From an alpha proteobacterium AAP38 (lineage in GTDB: Bacteria; Pseudomonadota; Alphaproteobacteria; Azospirillales; Azospirillaceae): 64,000 nt of DNA. Each line of letters starts with the position of its first letter. The stretch's first letter is position 1. Location of the stretch: the NCBI GenBank assembly GCA_001296005.1, contig LJHR01000026.1, positions 124,001 through 188,000 on the forward strand, written 5' to 3'. Under the pieces are notes generated by a model. That model was given only the letters and a program-made list of their open reading frames with translations, made no database searches and was not told the DNA's origin. This document shows, piece by piece, positions 26,659 to 36,053 of the stretch. The position numbers and the translations under genes were made by a program.

Positions 26659-28563
26659 TTAGAACAGCCGCAGGATCGACTGCTGAGCCTGATTGGCCAG
26701 CGAGAGGGAGATGGTGCCCAGCTGCTGACGGGTCTGCAACAGCAGCAGGTTCGCGCCTTCCTCGTTCTGGTCGGCCTGGACCAGCTTGTTCGCACCTTCA
26801 ACCAGAACGTTGGAGAACTCGTTGGTGAAGCTCTCGCGGGTCTGGATGACGTTCAGGTTGGTTGACAGAGCCTGAGAGGCGCTGCGCAGCGTGGAGGTTG
26901 CGAAGTCCAGGCTGGCAACGGCCTTGTCGATATCGGCACGGTCCAGGAAGTTGTTCTGGGCATAGTCGATACGCAGGCCCTGGCCGTCCGACGTGACGTT
27001 CCGGCTCACCACCTGGATGTTGGAGGTGTTGTCGGCGTTGAACTGAACAGCCAGATCATTCTCGGTGTTGGCATCCGTACGCTGAACCGTCGTCAGGTTA
27101 GCCGACTTCGCAGCCGAGGCCGCCGCCTTGACGGTAGAGGCATCAACGGTCACACGAACGGTGCCGCTATCGAAGGTCAGCGAGTTCTCGCCTTCGCTCA
27201 GCTTGGAATTGCCGCGGGCATTCAGGCCCGAACGTTCCACCGTCACACCGTTGAGGTTCGTGGCCGACAGAGTGATGTCGACATTCTTCTCAATGGTCGA
27301 GACGCCGTTGGCGGCAGTGCCCTTCGCCTCAAGCAGAGTACGATCCACCGTGAACGAGACAGTCGTACCGGAGGAGAATGTCAGCGAAATTGCCTTCGTC
27401 GAGGCATTGGAGGAGGTTGCACCGATCGTGAAGCTGGTGCCGGTGCCGGTCGTCAGATCCGAGCTGACTTCAAAATAGTCATTGCCGGCATTGTAGACCA
27501 CATTGAAACGCTCGCCCGTGCCGTCCGCCGTGGCGCTGGTGCCAACAGCGGAGAAGTCCGAGCCGGCAGCCACTGCATCGGCAAGCTTGCTGGCAATCTG
27601 TTCGCGGAGTTCATCCGGCGTACGAGCAACGCCAGCGTTTTCCAGATCGCCCGCCTCAACCGTATATGAGAAGGACTGACCATTCACCGTCGCAGTGAAG
27701 GTATCACCCTCTTCGATAGAGCCGCTGATGGTGACGCGGGACGTCTGAGGCGTGCCCGAAGCACCAGCAGTCGTCGTGCTGGCGACCGCCGACTGCGTGT
27801 TGTCGAAGAACTTGAATGTACGCGACTCGCCGTTTTCCGTCACAATGGCCGTACGCTCACGACCGCTGTTACCGCGAATCTCGACGCTGATGTCGGAGAA
27901 GTTACCGGACGTCGCAGAGATGGTGCCGGCGACCTTCAAAGAGGCCAAGCCGCGGCTGTCCTCCGCCTTCGCGATATCTTCCAGATCGGCGCTGATGGCA
28001 CCGGTGCCGCTGACCTTAACGGAGTAGGTGTCGGCGCTGACGACGTTCGTCACTCGGCTATTCGACAGGCCGGAGATGCTGTTGACACCCTTGCGGCTGT
28101 CGGCGGTGCTGTCCAAGGTCAGACCATTGCCCTTCAGCAGGTTCTTACCCTGATAACCGCTGTCGCCGGCGATCTTGTCGATCTGATCCTTGAGGCGATT
28201 GAACTGCTCCGCCAGCGACTTGCGCGCAGCGATGGAGGAAGCGTCATTGCCCAGATTGGAGTAAGCGGTCGTGGTCAGACCACGGGCCTGTGCAACCAGA
28301 TCCTCAATGGCGGTGATACCCTTGTCACCGGCCTGGATCGTGCTGATGGCCTGGCCCATCGCTTCCTTGAGGCTCGACAAATCGCCTGCACGGGTGTTTA
28401 AGCCCTTCGCAGCGAAGAACGAGTTGGGGCCATCAAGGGCAGAATTGACCTTGTTACCGGTCGCCAGACGCGACTGGATGGACTCGACCTGCTTGTTGGT
28501 CTTCTGCAGGAGCAGAAGGTTATTACGCATACCAGCGGTCAAGCTGACGTCATTACCAGACAT
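26659..28563 (-). CDS. fliC: Flagellin
   Basis: 634 residues from the ATG at 28563, which has AGGAGAG eight bases ahead. The conserved N-terminal D0/D1 (VSLTAGMRNNLLLLQKTNKQ, then SIQSRLATGNKVNSALDGP) and the C-terminal D1/D0 (ANLLLLQTRQQLGTISLSLA, ending SILRLF) flank a ~360-residue variable surface region. The variable region is rich in Thr/Ser and contains a module like those in the hook protein (GDTFTATVNGQSFSYTVEAGD). Many Ser/Thr are available for O-glycosylation by the adjacent FlmG-like enzymes. An upstream in-frame ATG would add 20 untypical residues. It is longer than typical alphaproteobacterial flagellins (~270-400). Confidence 0.95.
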   Translation of the reverse strand: MSGNDVSLTAGMRNNLLLLQKTNKQVESIQSRLATGNKVNSALDGPNSFFAAKGLNTRAGDLSSLKEAMGQAISTIQAGDKGITAIEDLVAQARGLTTTAYSNLGNDASSIAARKSLAEQFNRLKDQIDKIAGDSGYQGKNLLKGNGLTLDSTADSRKGVNSISGLSNSRVTNVVSADTYSVKVSGTGAISADLEDIAKAEDSRGLASLKVAGTISATSGNFSDISVEIRGNSGRERTAIVTENGESRTFKFFDNTQSAVASTTTAGASGTPQTSRVTISGSIEEGDTFTATVNGQSFSYTVEAGDLENAGVARTPDELREQIASKLADAVAAGSDFSAVGTSATADGTGERFNVVYNAGNDYFEVSSDLTTGTGTSFTIGATSSNASTKAISLTFSSGTTVSFTVDRTLLEAKGTAANGVSTIEKNVDITLSATNLNGVTVERSGLNARGNSKLSEGENSLTFDSGTVRVTVDASTVKAAASAAKSANLTTVQRTDANTENDLAVQFNADNTSNIQVVSRNVTSDGQGLRIDYAQNNFLDRADIDKAVASLDFATSTLRSASQALSTNLNVIQTRESFTNEFSNVLVEGANKLVQADQNEEGANLLLLQTRQQLGTISLSLANQAQQSILRLF

Positions 28564-28570
28564 AGTGTCT

Positions 28571-28607
28571 CTCCTTTGGAGGTATGATTTACCCGAATTT
28601 TTCGGGT
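28571..28607 (-). promoter_or_regulatory. Flagellin mRNA leader hairpins, one covering the ribosome site
   Basis: In the minus-strand RNA, ACCCGAA-AAA-TTCGGGT (28591-28607) forms a 7-bp hairpin. Eight bases before the start region, CTCC-AAA-GGAG (28571-28581) pairs the Shine-Dalgarno GGAG with CTCC just upstream. FlbT is known in Caulobacter to act on a flagellin leader, so these are candidate FlbT targets; that link is inferred. Confidence 0.55.
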
Positions 28608-28648
28608 TAAGTGCAGGGAACACCTATTTCGGGGAGGAGTCAAGCCGT

Positions 28649-30124
28649 TTAACGACGGACGCCAGCACCTATACGCATGGACAGATCGCGCGCCAGTTCG
28701 GCAAGTGGCACGGACCAGTCACCGGGCCTTTCCTGGCGGAACAGACGGACAGAAGGATACCATGCAGTATCCGCCCGTCCCAGACCCCAGCGCCAGTCGG
28801 GAACCGCCGTGATTAGGATATTCGTGGCAATGCCGATGGCCCCCGCCAGATGGGCCGGCATTGTGCAGCAACTGACCAGAACATCCAGTCGGGAGAGAAT
28901 GGCAGCCGTGTCGGCGATGTCGGCAATCTTTGCGCCCAGATCGATGGTGCCTGGTGGCAATGAATACCGCGCCAGTTGCTGCCGTCCGCCCCCCACCTGC
29001 ACCACGACCGGGCTGATCCCCGGAATGGACATCAGTGGCAGCAACTGATCCAGGCTGAGGGAGCGTTCAAGATCGCGGGCATTGTCGGGATTGCCGGCCC
29101 ATACAAAGCCAACCCGTAATCGACGCGCCTCTGAGAGACGGGATTCCCAACGGGCGGCAAGCACCGGGTCGGGATGCAGATAGGGCACCCTGCCCGGAAC
29201 GTGCCCGGCATCCCTAACAAAGAGGCCCGGCAGTGACATGCATGGCAGAATGCCATCCACGGGCGGAACCGGCATCCCCTCATCGAGGAATGCTTCCACA
29301 CCTGGAAAATCGGCCAGCAGCCGGCGCATGGGGGCCGGGCGCTGCATGATGATACGCACCCCTTCCGCCGCCAGCAGAGGCAGGAACCGCAATATCATGA
29401 GGATATCGCCCAGCCCCTGCTCCACCGTCACCAGCACCCGCATCCCGAATACCGGCCGTTGCGTCAGAAAGCGTAAGCCGAACGGTGCCGCTCTGGCGCC
29501 CGCCGGCCCATCACGACGAAATTCGTGCAGCATCCAGCCGCGCGCCATGTCCCCTGTGAGAAGGCGCAGCAGCGACTCGTTCCAGCGCGCTCTGTTTCCC
29601 TCCGACGTGCCGACGGCCCCGCGGCGGCCAGCCTCGGTGAAGGCGCAAAGGGCTGCATCCACCGCCCCGGTCGCATGCAGCGCTGCCCCCAGCGAGTTCC
29701 AGTTTGCTGCGGAATCCGGTTCCAGCGCACAGGCGTGGCGCAACGTTACCGACGCCTCCGCAGCCCTGTTGCTCCCCAGCTGTGCCAGACCAAGATTGCG
29801 CCATGCACCAGCCATGTCGGGCGCAAGCGCGACGGTCCGCGCATAGGCAGGGACGGCGCGCGCATTGTCGCCAGACGCCCGATAGGCGTTGCCCAACAGC
29901 AGGTGTAGAGCAGGCATATCGGGAGCACCGATGAGGGCAGCCTGAAAAGCCTCAATGGCCTCCTGCGGCCTATGTAGTCGCAGGAGAGCCTGCCCCAACT
30001 GGGCCTGGGCATAGGAATCCTTGGGATCAAGCAAGACGGCCTTCGCGGCGGTAAGCTGTGCACCCGCCGGGTCGCCATCGGCCAGCAACTGCTCCGCCTG
30101 CCGGGCGAAAAATCCCGCTTCCAT
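28649..30124 (-). CDS. FlmG-like TPR glycosyltransferase, second copy
   Basis: 491 residues: TPRs in the first ~180, then a GT domain with VEQGLGDILMILRFLPLL near residue 233. It is 85 bases upstream of flagellin and on the same strand, the best placed of the four paralogues to act on it. The C-terminal nucleotide-sugar segment is unusual: DVLVSCCTMPAHLAGAIG replaces the DLVI-TAVGELAGALG of the giant protein, with Cys-Cys in place of the usual residues before the Thr. Either it uses a different donor or it is catalytically altered. Confidence 0.78.
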   Translation of the reverse strand: MEAGFFARQAEQLLADGDPAGAQLTAAKAVLLDPKDSYAQAQLGQALLRLHRPQEAIEAFQAALIGAPDMPALHLLLGNAYRASGDNARAVPAYARTVALAPDMAGAWRNLGLAQLGSNRAAEASVTLRHACALEPDSAANWNSLGAALHATGAVDAALCAFTEAGRRGAVGTSEGNRARWNESLLRLLTGDMARGWMLHEFRRDGPAGARAAPFGLRFLTQRPVFGMRVLVTVEQGLGDILMILRFLPLLAAEGVRIIMQRPAPMRRLLADFPGVEAFLDEGMPVPPVDGILPCMSLPGLFVRDAGHVPGRVPYLHPDPVLAARWESRLSEARRLRVGFVWAGNPDNARDLERSLSLDQLLPLMSIPGISPVVVQVGGGRQQLARYSLPPGTIDLGAKIADIADTAAILSRLDVLVSCCTMPAHLAGAIGIATNILITAVPDWRWGLGRADTAWYPSVRLFRQERPGDWSVPLAELARDLSMRIGAGVRR

Positions 30125-30226
30125 GTTTTCCGCCCCACCATGGCCCTGCCTGACGGCACCATGTCACAGAGGCGTTAAATAAATCCAGACGGCAAGCCAG
30201 AACAATTCGATCCAGAATTAAATAAA

Positions 30227-30256
30227 ATGCCGGAGACCTGACGGGTGCTCCGGCAT
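30227..30256 (-). terminator. Rho-independent terminator after the FlaG-like gene
   Basis: ATGCCGGAG / CTCCGGCAT 9-bp stem with a 12-base loop, followed on the minus strand by TTTTATTTAATT. A textbook intrinsic terminator 29 bases past the stop at 30285. Confidence 0.9.
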
Positions 30257-30284
30257 ATCAAGATAAAACGGTCGAGAACTGAAA

Positions 30285-30761
30285 TCAGGCGACGAAATTG
30301 ACCGTGCCCACCACGTTGCCGCCTCCAGCGATCACCACGGTCGGTGACGCTGCCACGGTCGGCGAAACGGTGGTCGCACCGGCACCGGCAAAGCCTGCAG
30401 GGGCAGAGCCGCTGATTGCGCTGATCCCGCCGCGCGCCAGGGCTAGAAGCTGATTCCCACCGGAACGCTCACCCGTGTTGGAAGATGCTTCCGAAACACC
30501 TGCCTCCCGACCACGCAGCTGATACTCGCGAACAACGCGCTTCGACGGGTATTGCGTCTCGACGTCACCGCTGCCGCCATCGCGGAACAACAGAACAGCA
30601 ACCGCAGCATCGCTGTCATATTGCAGGACGGGACTGACATAGGGCAGGTTGGATGAACGGGCCGGAGGGGCTTCAGTCAAACGCTCCTCAGCCGCGGCGC
30701 TGCTTTGCGTCACCGCAGACACATAAGGCGTTGATACGCTCCTGATCCCCTCAATCTGCAT
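30285..30761 (-). CDS. FlaG-like flagellar protein
   Basis: 158 residues from ATG 30761. Residues ~48-80 (AVAVLLFRDGGSGDVETQYP, then SKRVVREYQ) resemble the short conserved C-terminal core of FlaG proteins, which modulate filament length. After it comes an Ala/Gly/Ser/Thr-rich tail that looks unstructured. It lies between two FlmG-like genes near flagellin. FlaG homology is by motif eye-match only, so it could also be a different filament-associated protein. A longer start (30818) is possible but adds a basic stretch not found in FlaG. Confidence 0.5.
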   Translation of the reverse strand: MQIEGIRSVSTPYVSAVTQSSAAAEERLTEAPPARSSNLPYVSPVLQYDSDAAVAVLLFRDGGSGDVETQYPSKRVVREYQLRGREAGVSEASSNTGERSGGNQLLALARGGISAISGSAPAGFAGAGATTVSPTVAASPTVVIAGGGNVVGTVNFVA

Positions 30762-30955
30762 GGCCGTAAGCCTTCTCGTAGACCGGTGAACATTAGCGCA
30801 GCTCAACGGAACACGCAAACGGAATCTTTGAAACCGCTAAATATGCAGAATCATTGAGGAGTCACGAACCCCATCCCCACTATACGGATGATACCATTTT
30901 CATTTGGCCAACAGAGATATGGCAAAAAGATAAGCTTGAAATCCAACAGTTTGAC

Positions 30956-32878
30956 TTATCCAGATCTTTTGGGTGGTGACAGCGCCAGCGCGTTAACCAA
31001 TTCGGCGATTGCGAGGCGCCAATCAGCCCATTGTCTCTGCCTGAAAAGACGCAACTCCGGATACCAGGGGTTGTCTGCCCGATGGCGCAGCCACCGCCAG
31101 CAGCCATCAAAGCGCGACAGCACCCAGGTCGGCCTGGCCAGCGCCGCCGAAAGATGGATGACAGCCGTATCCACACCGATCACCAAATCCAGTTCACTGA
31201 CCAGTGCCGCGGTATCGGCGAAATCCGTCAGTTCATCTGTCCAATCATGCAATGGGAAAGGCGCCTGCGCTGCCTCAGCTGCCTTGGGTCCCTTCTGGAG
31301 GCTGACATACGTAATGCCGGGGAGCGTGCCCAAGATCGCCAATTGCGACAGGGACAGGCTGCGTCTTTTGTCCGTTGCCGCCGCCCGCGGATCACCCTCC
31401 CGCGAATCCCCGGCCCAGACCAACCCCACCCTCAATCCCGGCAGATCGCGCAGCCGTTGACGCCACAGATCATGACGATCCGACGGGGCCGAGAGATATG
31501 GTACCTGCGCTGGAATGTCTGTCAGATTGCAGGTACCAAGGCGCAACGGAAGGCCCAGCAAGGGACAACGGCATGATACCGTCTCTGGCACCGGCGCTCC
31601 CAGCCGTTCAACCGCGATATCCGACGGCAGGCTTTCACGGAACAGCCTGACCAGGGCCGGCTGCACCTGCAACAGCACATTCAGGCCCCGCGCCCTCAGC
31701 AACGGCAGATAACGCACAAACTGCAAACTGTCGCCATGCCCCTGCTCCGCATGGACCAACAGGATGGCGCCTGACGGCAAGCTGCTGCCGTCCCAGACGG
31801 GGAGGGCACGCAAGACGGGGGAAAGGCTGAAGCCCGGTATGTCCCACCGCCATTCATATTCCCGCCAGCCTTCAACAAAATCCCCGGCTATCAAGCGGGC
31901 CTGCGCGCGTTGCCAATGCACCACGGGCATTGACGGGGCGAGTTGCAGCGACCGCTGATAACAGCGCTCCGCCCCCTCATCATCACCCAGATCACGCAGA
32001 AGCGTACCGAGATTGAGATGGGCGGGCAGATTATCCGGATCAATCACAATGGCGGCATCGAACGCCTGACGGGCGTCTTCCAGAAAGCCCTGGCCATGCA
32101 GGGCAACACCCAGCGCCACGAGGGGCCCAGGCCGGCCAGACGACCCGACCGCAGCCTGGCGCGCTGCGGCGGCAGCCTCCTCGAAACGCCCCAGGATGGA
32201 AAGCACATCCGACCGCGCCAGCAGGGCGGCGCCATTATCCGGCTCCCGCGACAGCACGGCATCGAACAGGGCCAGCGCCTCCTGATGTCGTTCCGCCCGC
32301 AGCAACGCAATGCCCAGGCGATTGGCGATGACGGTATTGGCCGGCGACAGGCGATGCGCTTCTGTCAGCAATGACACAGCCTCGGGCCGGTTCAGAAACT
32401 CTCCATCAGTACAACGGTTGAAAAGCACCGCCGCCAGATTGCCGGCTGCGGACGGCAAACCGGGTACCAGCACCAGGGCCCGGCGCAACAGCACCTCCGC
32501 CTCCTGCGGGTCCGTGCCGGCAAGCAGGGCACCCTGCTCCGCCAGGGCCTCCGCCTGCTGGGCGGGGTTTGCATCCAGTTGGGTAATGGCCGTGGCAAAG
32601 GCCTGCCGGGCCGCCGCCGGGTCACCGGACTGCCGCAGGGCGATACCCAGATTGTGCCACCAATCCCCGCGGCCATCCTTCATCCGCAGGGCCGTGCGCA
32701 ATGCCTTCACGGCAGCGCTTGCCTTGCCCTGGGAAAGGCATGACATGCCCAGCAGGTAATGTATTTCCGCCAGCGCGGGTGCCGCGACCAGGATATCCCG
32801 ATAGGCAGCCTCCGCCCCGGCCCAATCGCCCGCCTGATGGCGTGCGATGGCCTGATCGATCGCTGAATTGACATCCAT
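30956..32878 (-). CDS. FlmG-like TPR glycosyltransferase, third copy
   Basis: 640 residues from ATG 32878 (DVNSAIDQAIARHQAGDWAG). About ten TPRs fill the first ~350 residues, then the GT part has HAEQGHGDSLQFVRYLPLL near residue 376, and a C-terminal GVDTAVIHLSAALARPTWVL, which is closer to heptosyltransferase-type (GT9-like) nucleotide-sugar sites than the version in the giant protein. It ends in NPWYPELRLFRQ. The open frame extends further upstream, but that part lies over the Pro-rich lipoprotein and has no family match. Confidence 0.8.
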   Translation of the reverse strand: MDVNSAIDQAIARHQAGDWAGAEAAYRDILVAAPALAEIHYLLGMSCLSQGKASAAVKALRTALRMKDGRGDWWHNLGIALRQSGDPAAARQAFATAITQLDANPAQQAEALAEQGALLAGTDPQEAEVLLRRALVLVPGLPSAAGNLAAVLFNRCTDGEFLNRPEAVSLLTEAHRLSPANTVIANRLGIALLRAERHQEALALFDAVLSREPDNGAALLARSDVLSILGRFEEAAAAARQAAVGSSGRPGPLVALGVALHGQGFLEDARQAFDAAIVIDPDNLPAHLNLGTLLRDLGDDEGAERCYQRSLQLAPSMPVVHWQRAQARLIAGDFVEGWREYEWRWDIPGFSLSPVLRALPVWDGSSLPSGAILLVHAEQGHGDSLQFVRYLPLLRARGLNVLLQVQPALVRLFRESLPSDIAVERLGAPVPETVSCRCPLLGLPLRLGTCNLTDIPAQVPYLSAPSDRHDLWRQRLRDLPGLRVGLVWAGDSREGDPRAAATDKRRSLSLSQLAILGTLPGITYVSLQKGPKAAEAAQAPFPLHDWTDELTDFADTAALVSELDLVIGVDTAVIHLSAALARPTWVLSRFDGCWRWLRHRADNPWYPELRLFRQRQWADWRLAIAELVNALALSPPKRSG

Positions 32879-32879
32879 G

Positions 32880-33155
32880 TCAGGTGCCCGCCTTTGGCGC
32901 GGGGGGGGTGGGGGCAGGCTTGGCGGGCGGGGGTGGCTTTGCCGCGGGTGCCGGTGTCGTTGGTACCGGTGCCGGGGCGGGCGATGTTGCCGGGGGCGGG
33001 GCGGGAGCCGCAACAGGGGCCGGAGCCGCAGGGGCCGCTACCGTGGCTGGAGCCGGGGCCGGCGGGCGGGTCGGAACATACATGTAATTGTCGTTCACCT
33101 GGCTTTCATGGCTGGCGCAGGCCGATAGGGCCAGACCCAGCACTAGGATCACCAT
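32880..33155 (-). CDS. Small Pro/Ala-rich lipoprotein
   Basis: 91 residues. A short hydrophobic signal ends in the lipobox LSAC (Cys13 would be lipidated). The mature part is a long Ala/Pro repeat tail of low complexity, suited to span a wall or periplasm gap. The stop is one base before the third FlmG-like start region, so the two are likely coupled. A GTG at 33218 could start a version with 21 more N-terminal residues. Confidence 0.6.
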   Translation of the reverse strand: MVILVLGLALSACASHESQVNDNYMYVPTRPPAPAPATVAAPAAPAPVAAPAPPPATSPAPAPVPTTPAPAAKPPPPAKPAPTPPAPKAGT

Positions 33156-33223
33156 ATTCCGAGCGTCAGATGCCTTCTTCACGCCACGCCACCAGCTTGC
33201 CGATTCCCGCCGATACACTACGC

Positions 33224-33919
33224 CTAGCGCGAGACCTGATCTAGGAAGCTTTCATCATGCACAATGATGTAGCCGTTACGGTAGGAAATGGCCCCTGCTG
33301 TCTGGAACTGCTTCAACGTCTTGTTCACGCTTTCCCGCGACACGCCCAGCATATTGGCCAGATCTTCCTGGCTGACGAAGGTGGTGATGCGTGTACCGGC
33401 ATCGGTGGCGCGGCCATAGGCCTGGGACAGCATGAGGATGCGCTTTGCCAGTCGGCGCGGTACGTTGAGGAAAACCGTGTCCTCGATGATCGCGCTTGTC
33501 CAGCGCACCCGTTCGCACAGAACCGTCATGAGGCGAACGCAGAGATCAGGACGCTGCAACAGAAACGGCATGAAATCGCGGCGGTCGATCCGCAGAAGTT
33601 CCGTGGCCTCCTGCGCCACCACCGTTGCCGTCCGCTCGCCACCATCAAGCATGGCGATCTCCCCGAACAGGGAGCCCGTATCAAGGATGTTCAGCAGCAT
33701 GACCTTCGCCTCATCCGACTCGGTCTGTACCGCCACCCGTCCACGCAGAATGACATAGAGGCTGTCGCCAGGGTCACCCTTGGCGAAGATACGCTCCTCC
33801 GCTGCGGCCCGCCGAACCTTGGCGAACTCCAGCATCGCTTCCATTTCAGTGTCGTCTAATACCGCGAAAAGACTGTTGCGGCGCAGAAGCGCGGTATCTA
33901 AGGCAGGTGCCACTGACAT
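33224..33919 (-). CDS. Crp/Fnr-family transcription regulator
   Basis: 231 residues: a cyclic-nucleotide-binding domain (FGEIAMLDGGERTATV at about residue 90, with the Glu and Arg-Thr that contact cAMP in Crp) and a C-terminal winged helix (SQEDLANMLGVSRESVNKTL). No N-terminal Cys set for an Fe-S cluster, so Fnr function is unlikely. It lies just downstream of tfuA. A perfect TGTGA-N6-TCACA site is present 2.5 kb away in front of the putative RiPP precursor gene. Together with the cyclase gene at 36925 it could make a local cAMP circuit. Confidence 0.85.
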   Translation of the reverse strand: MSVAPALDTALLRRNSLFAVLDDTEMEAMLEFAKVRRAAAEERIFAKGDPGDSLYVILRGRVAVQTESDEAKVMLLNILDTGSLFGEIAMLDGGERTATVVAQEATELLRIDRRDFMPFLLQRPDLCVRLMTVLCERVRWTSAIIEDTVFLNVPRRLAKRILMLSQAYGRATDAGTRITTFVSQEDLANMLGVSRESVNKTLKQFQTAGAISYRNGYIIVHDESFLDQVSR

Positions 33920-33934
33920 CCCCCTGTCATCTCC

Positions 33935-33959
33935 GGGGGAACGGTAACCACGTTCCCCC
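33935..33959 (-). terminator. Hairpin between tfuA and the crp-like gene
   Basis: GGGGGAACG, 7-base loop, CGTTCCCCC: a perfect 9-bp stem without a T-run on either strand. It could partly end the ycaO-tfuA message or act as an operator for a dimeric repressor. Confidence 0.5.
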
Positions 33960-33998
33960 TACATTGCCAGGATTGATGCCGCGGCAGGAAAATGCAAG

Positions 33999-34748
33999 TC
34001 AGACGGGCATTGCCGATGCCGGACGGGCCACCCGCTCCCACATGGCCGTATGCTCGAAAGCGTAGATCGGTCGGACGCTGAGGGTGCCACTGGCCAGCGT
34101 ATCGCGCACATGGGTCAGCAGGGACACGGCATCCTCGCGCTTCTGATCGGCCCGCCCGATGGTCAGCCAGTCACGGAAAGCGGACAACTCGAAAGGATCG
34201 GCCTCGCCTTCCTCCTCCGCCTCGCGCAGGACTCGACCATAATTACGGTCGCGGTAACAGAGATCCTTGGCAATCTCCTCCAGGCGCCGCCGTCCCTCTA
34301 CCGAGAGGATGGCAGCGGCATGCGCGTCGGACAGGGTGCGGCGGATATTGACCATGGCTTCGGACAGCGAAGGATAGCCAAGCTCCGCCGGTCCATGGGT
34401 GACTGCCACCTCGTCATCATCTTCCAGCCGACCATCGGCGAAGGCCTGGAACACGGCCCCATGGCCTTCCATCCCGAACGTATGCAGTTCGGCTGCCCGC
34501 AGGGCCCCCATGCTGGCCGCCCCAAACACCGGGATACCGCGCGCCATGGCAAAAAGGATTTCCTTGTGCCAGACGGCAGGGACATTCCCGAAATAGCCAT
34601 CAATGATGATGATGGCCGCCGGATTATCCTGAACTGCGCGCAGCACGTCGCCCTGTGCGACAGGCGGTCGGAAATCAGCGTTCAACACCTTGCGCGCGGC
34701 GGATACAGGCAGGGTGGGGCCCAGGAAGACGATCACAGGATTGCTCAT
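33999..34748 (-). CDS. tfuA: TfuA-like protein (thioamidation partner of YcaO)
   Basis: 249 residues. The TfuA core is clear: LGPTLPVSAARKVL at the start, IIIDGYFGNVPAVWHKEILFAMARG and FGAASMGALRAAEL in the middle. In thioviridamide-type RiPP pathways and in methanogen McrA modification, TfuA works with YcaO to convert a backbone amide to a thioamide, probably by delivering sulfur. It follows ycaO by 18 bases, a fixed pair in those systems. Confidence 0.92.
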   Translation of the reverse strand: MSNPVIVFLGPTLPVSAARKVLNADFRPPVAQGDVLRAVQDNPAAIIIIDGYFGNVPAVWHKEILFAMARGIPVFGAASMGALRAAELHTFGMEGHGAVFQAFADGRLEDDDEVAVTHGPAELGYPSLSEAMVNIRRTLSDAHAAAILSVEGRRRLEEIAKDLCYRDRNYGRVLREAEEEGEADPFELSAFRDWLTIGRADQKREDAVSLLTHVRDTLASGTLSVRPIYAFEHTAMWERVARPASAMPV

Positions 34749-34766
34749 GGTCTATCCCTCCAGGGG

Positions 34767-36005
34767 TCAGGCAAGCCCGGCGGCGCGGCGCCCGCGCGCA
34801 CCCAGGCTATATTGCGACGTCGCATCCACACCTTCGAGGCCCGGCACCACAACCCGGACAACGGGGATGCCGATCTCGGCACGGGTCAGGTCTACAACGA
34901 CGACATCTTCGATACCGACATTGGTAAGGCGCTGCCGCAACTCGCCCAGGTCACCGCGCAGGGATTGACCGCGCCATCCCTTGATCTCGTTGAAGTCACG
35001 TACTGTAGCGCCCAGACGGATGCGGTTCAGCCACAGCATCTGCTGCTCTTCCGCCAGGAAATGATCATATTCCTCGCGGCGCATGTCATCGCGCGCACCG
35101 GAGATGAAGGTCAGCCGGCTTTGCGCAGCCTCGGTCAGGGCGCGGGACAGCGCGATTTCCGGCACCAGATTCGTGCCATAGCCGGCGGCCGGGCGCACCG
35201 TCGTCCCCAGGCCGGCATCGGCCTGAACAATGCGGGCCAGGAAGGTGGGGACCCCGATATCGGACGTCAGGTCCCACACCCCAACGGCAACACCGGCATG
35301 GGCGAAGCGTGCCAACAGCGCACGGCAAGCCGGATCGGCGATGGTTTCCAGGTCAACGCGGGTATCTTCCTGCGCCTCTTCGGGCAGCAGATTCCACAAG
35401 GTGCGGGCATCCCGCTCAATCACTTCGGAAAGACCGTGGATCACCGCCTCGATCCAGTGATTGCCCGACGCCAGACCGTTCGACGTGGCCTGAAAACAGC
35501 CATGACCCGTTGGCAGCGGCAGGGTATAGTTGCTGTGAACCATCTCATACGGGATCCACAGGCTGTTGCCATCCCGGAGATTGGTGCCCTCCGCCCACAG
35601 CAACTGATGGTGCGGGGTGTAGACACTGTCCATGTTGCAGGGAAGCAGATCGGGGTCCACCACGGGCAGCGAGTAGCGCAGATCCTCATAGGAACCGATA
35701 CGCAGCGACAGGTGCGAGGCCCGTTCCGCATGCCAGCTTTCAATGCTTTCCATCACCGCAGACGCCTTGGCCGCAGCCAAGGTGACGCCTTTACCCTGCG
35801 AAACGGCCAAACCGCGAGAATTGGGGCGGTTGACCATGACGACGGGAATACCGATCGTGTCCAGGCCGGTAACATTGGCCACGCGGGTGATGCCGAATAA
35901 CGGGAACAGCGGTTTAACACGGGCCAGCGTCTCTTCCGCCGAGACTAACCGGCGCCATTGCGGGGCTTCCAGATTGTCCCAGTCGGTCAAGCGAACCTGA
36001 TCCAT
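34767..36005 (-). CDS. ycaO: YcaO-domain protein, thioamide-forming type
   Basis: 412 residues; N-terminal region, then the YcaO ATP-binding fold with Glu-rich motifs AAKASAVMESIESWHAER and AVIHGLSEVIERDA. YcaO enzymes phosphorylate a peptide backbone amide using ATP. The C terminus (SLGARGRRAAGLA) lacks the Pro-rich PxPxP end of azoline-forming cyclodehydratases, and no E1-like/ThiF partner is present, which fits thioamidation with TfuA. It is 86 bases downstream of the small precursor gene on the same strand. Confidence 0.92.
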   Translation of the reverse strand: MDQVRLTDWDNLEAPQWRRLVSAEETLARVKPLFPLFGITRVANVTGLDTIGIPVVMVNRPNSRGLAVSQGKGVTLAAAKASAVMESIESWHAERASHLSLRIGSYEDLRYSLPVVDPDLLPCNMDSVYTPHHQLLWAEGTNLRDGNSLWIPYEMVHSNYTLPLPTGHGCFQATSNGLASGNHWIEAVIHGLSEVIERDARTLWNLLPEEAQEDTRVDLETIADPACRALLARFAHAGVAVGVWDLTSDIGVPTFLARIVQADAGLGTTVRPAAGYGTNLVPEIALSRALTEAAQSRLTFISGARDDMRREEYDHFLAEEQQMLWLNRIRLGATVRDFNEIKGWRGQSLRGDLGELRQRLTNVGIEDVVVVDLTRAEIGIPVVRVVVPGLEGVDATSQYSLGARGRRAAGLA

Positions 36006-36053
36006 TGCCGTTCCCTTTCACATTCAATCAGATACGCAACAACACCGGTTGGG

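Noticed and set aside
28625-28651. Sigma-28-like promoter (TAAA...CCGAAATA) before flagellin
   Set aside because: Only weak match to the -10 part, and alphaproteobacterial flagellins are often sigma-54 driven; not strong enough to list.
32880-33087. Repetitive GC-rich stretch resembling a tandem repeat or CRISPR-like block
   Set aside because: It is the coding sequence of the Ala/Pro-rich lipoprotein tail; no regular spacers or constant repeat.
34050-35900. 616-codon open frame opposite ycaO and tfuA
   Set aside because: No family pattern, spans two real minus-strand genes and their gap.
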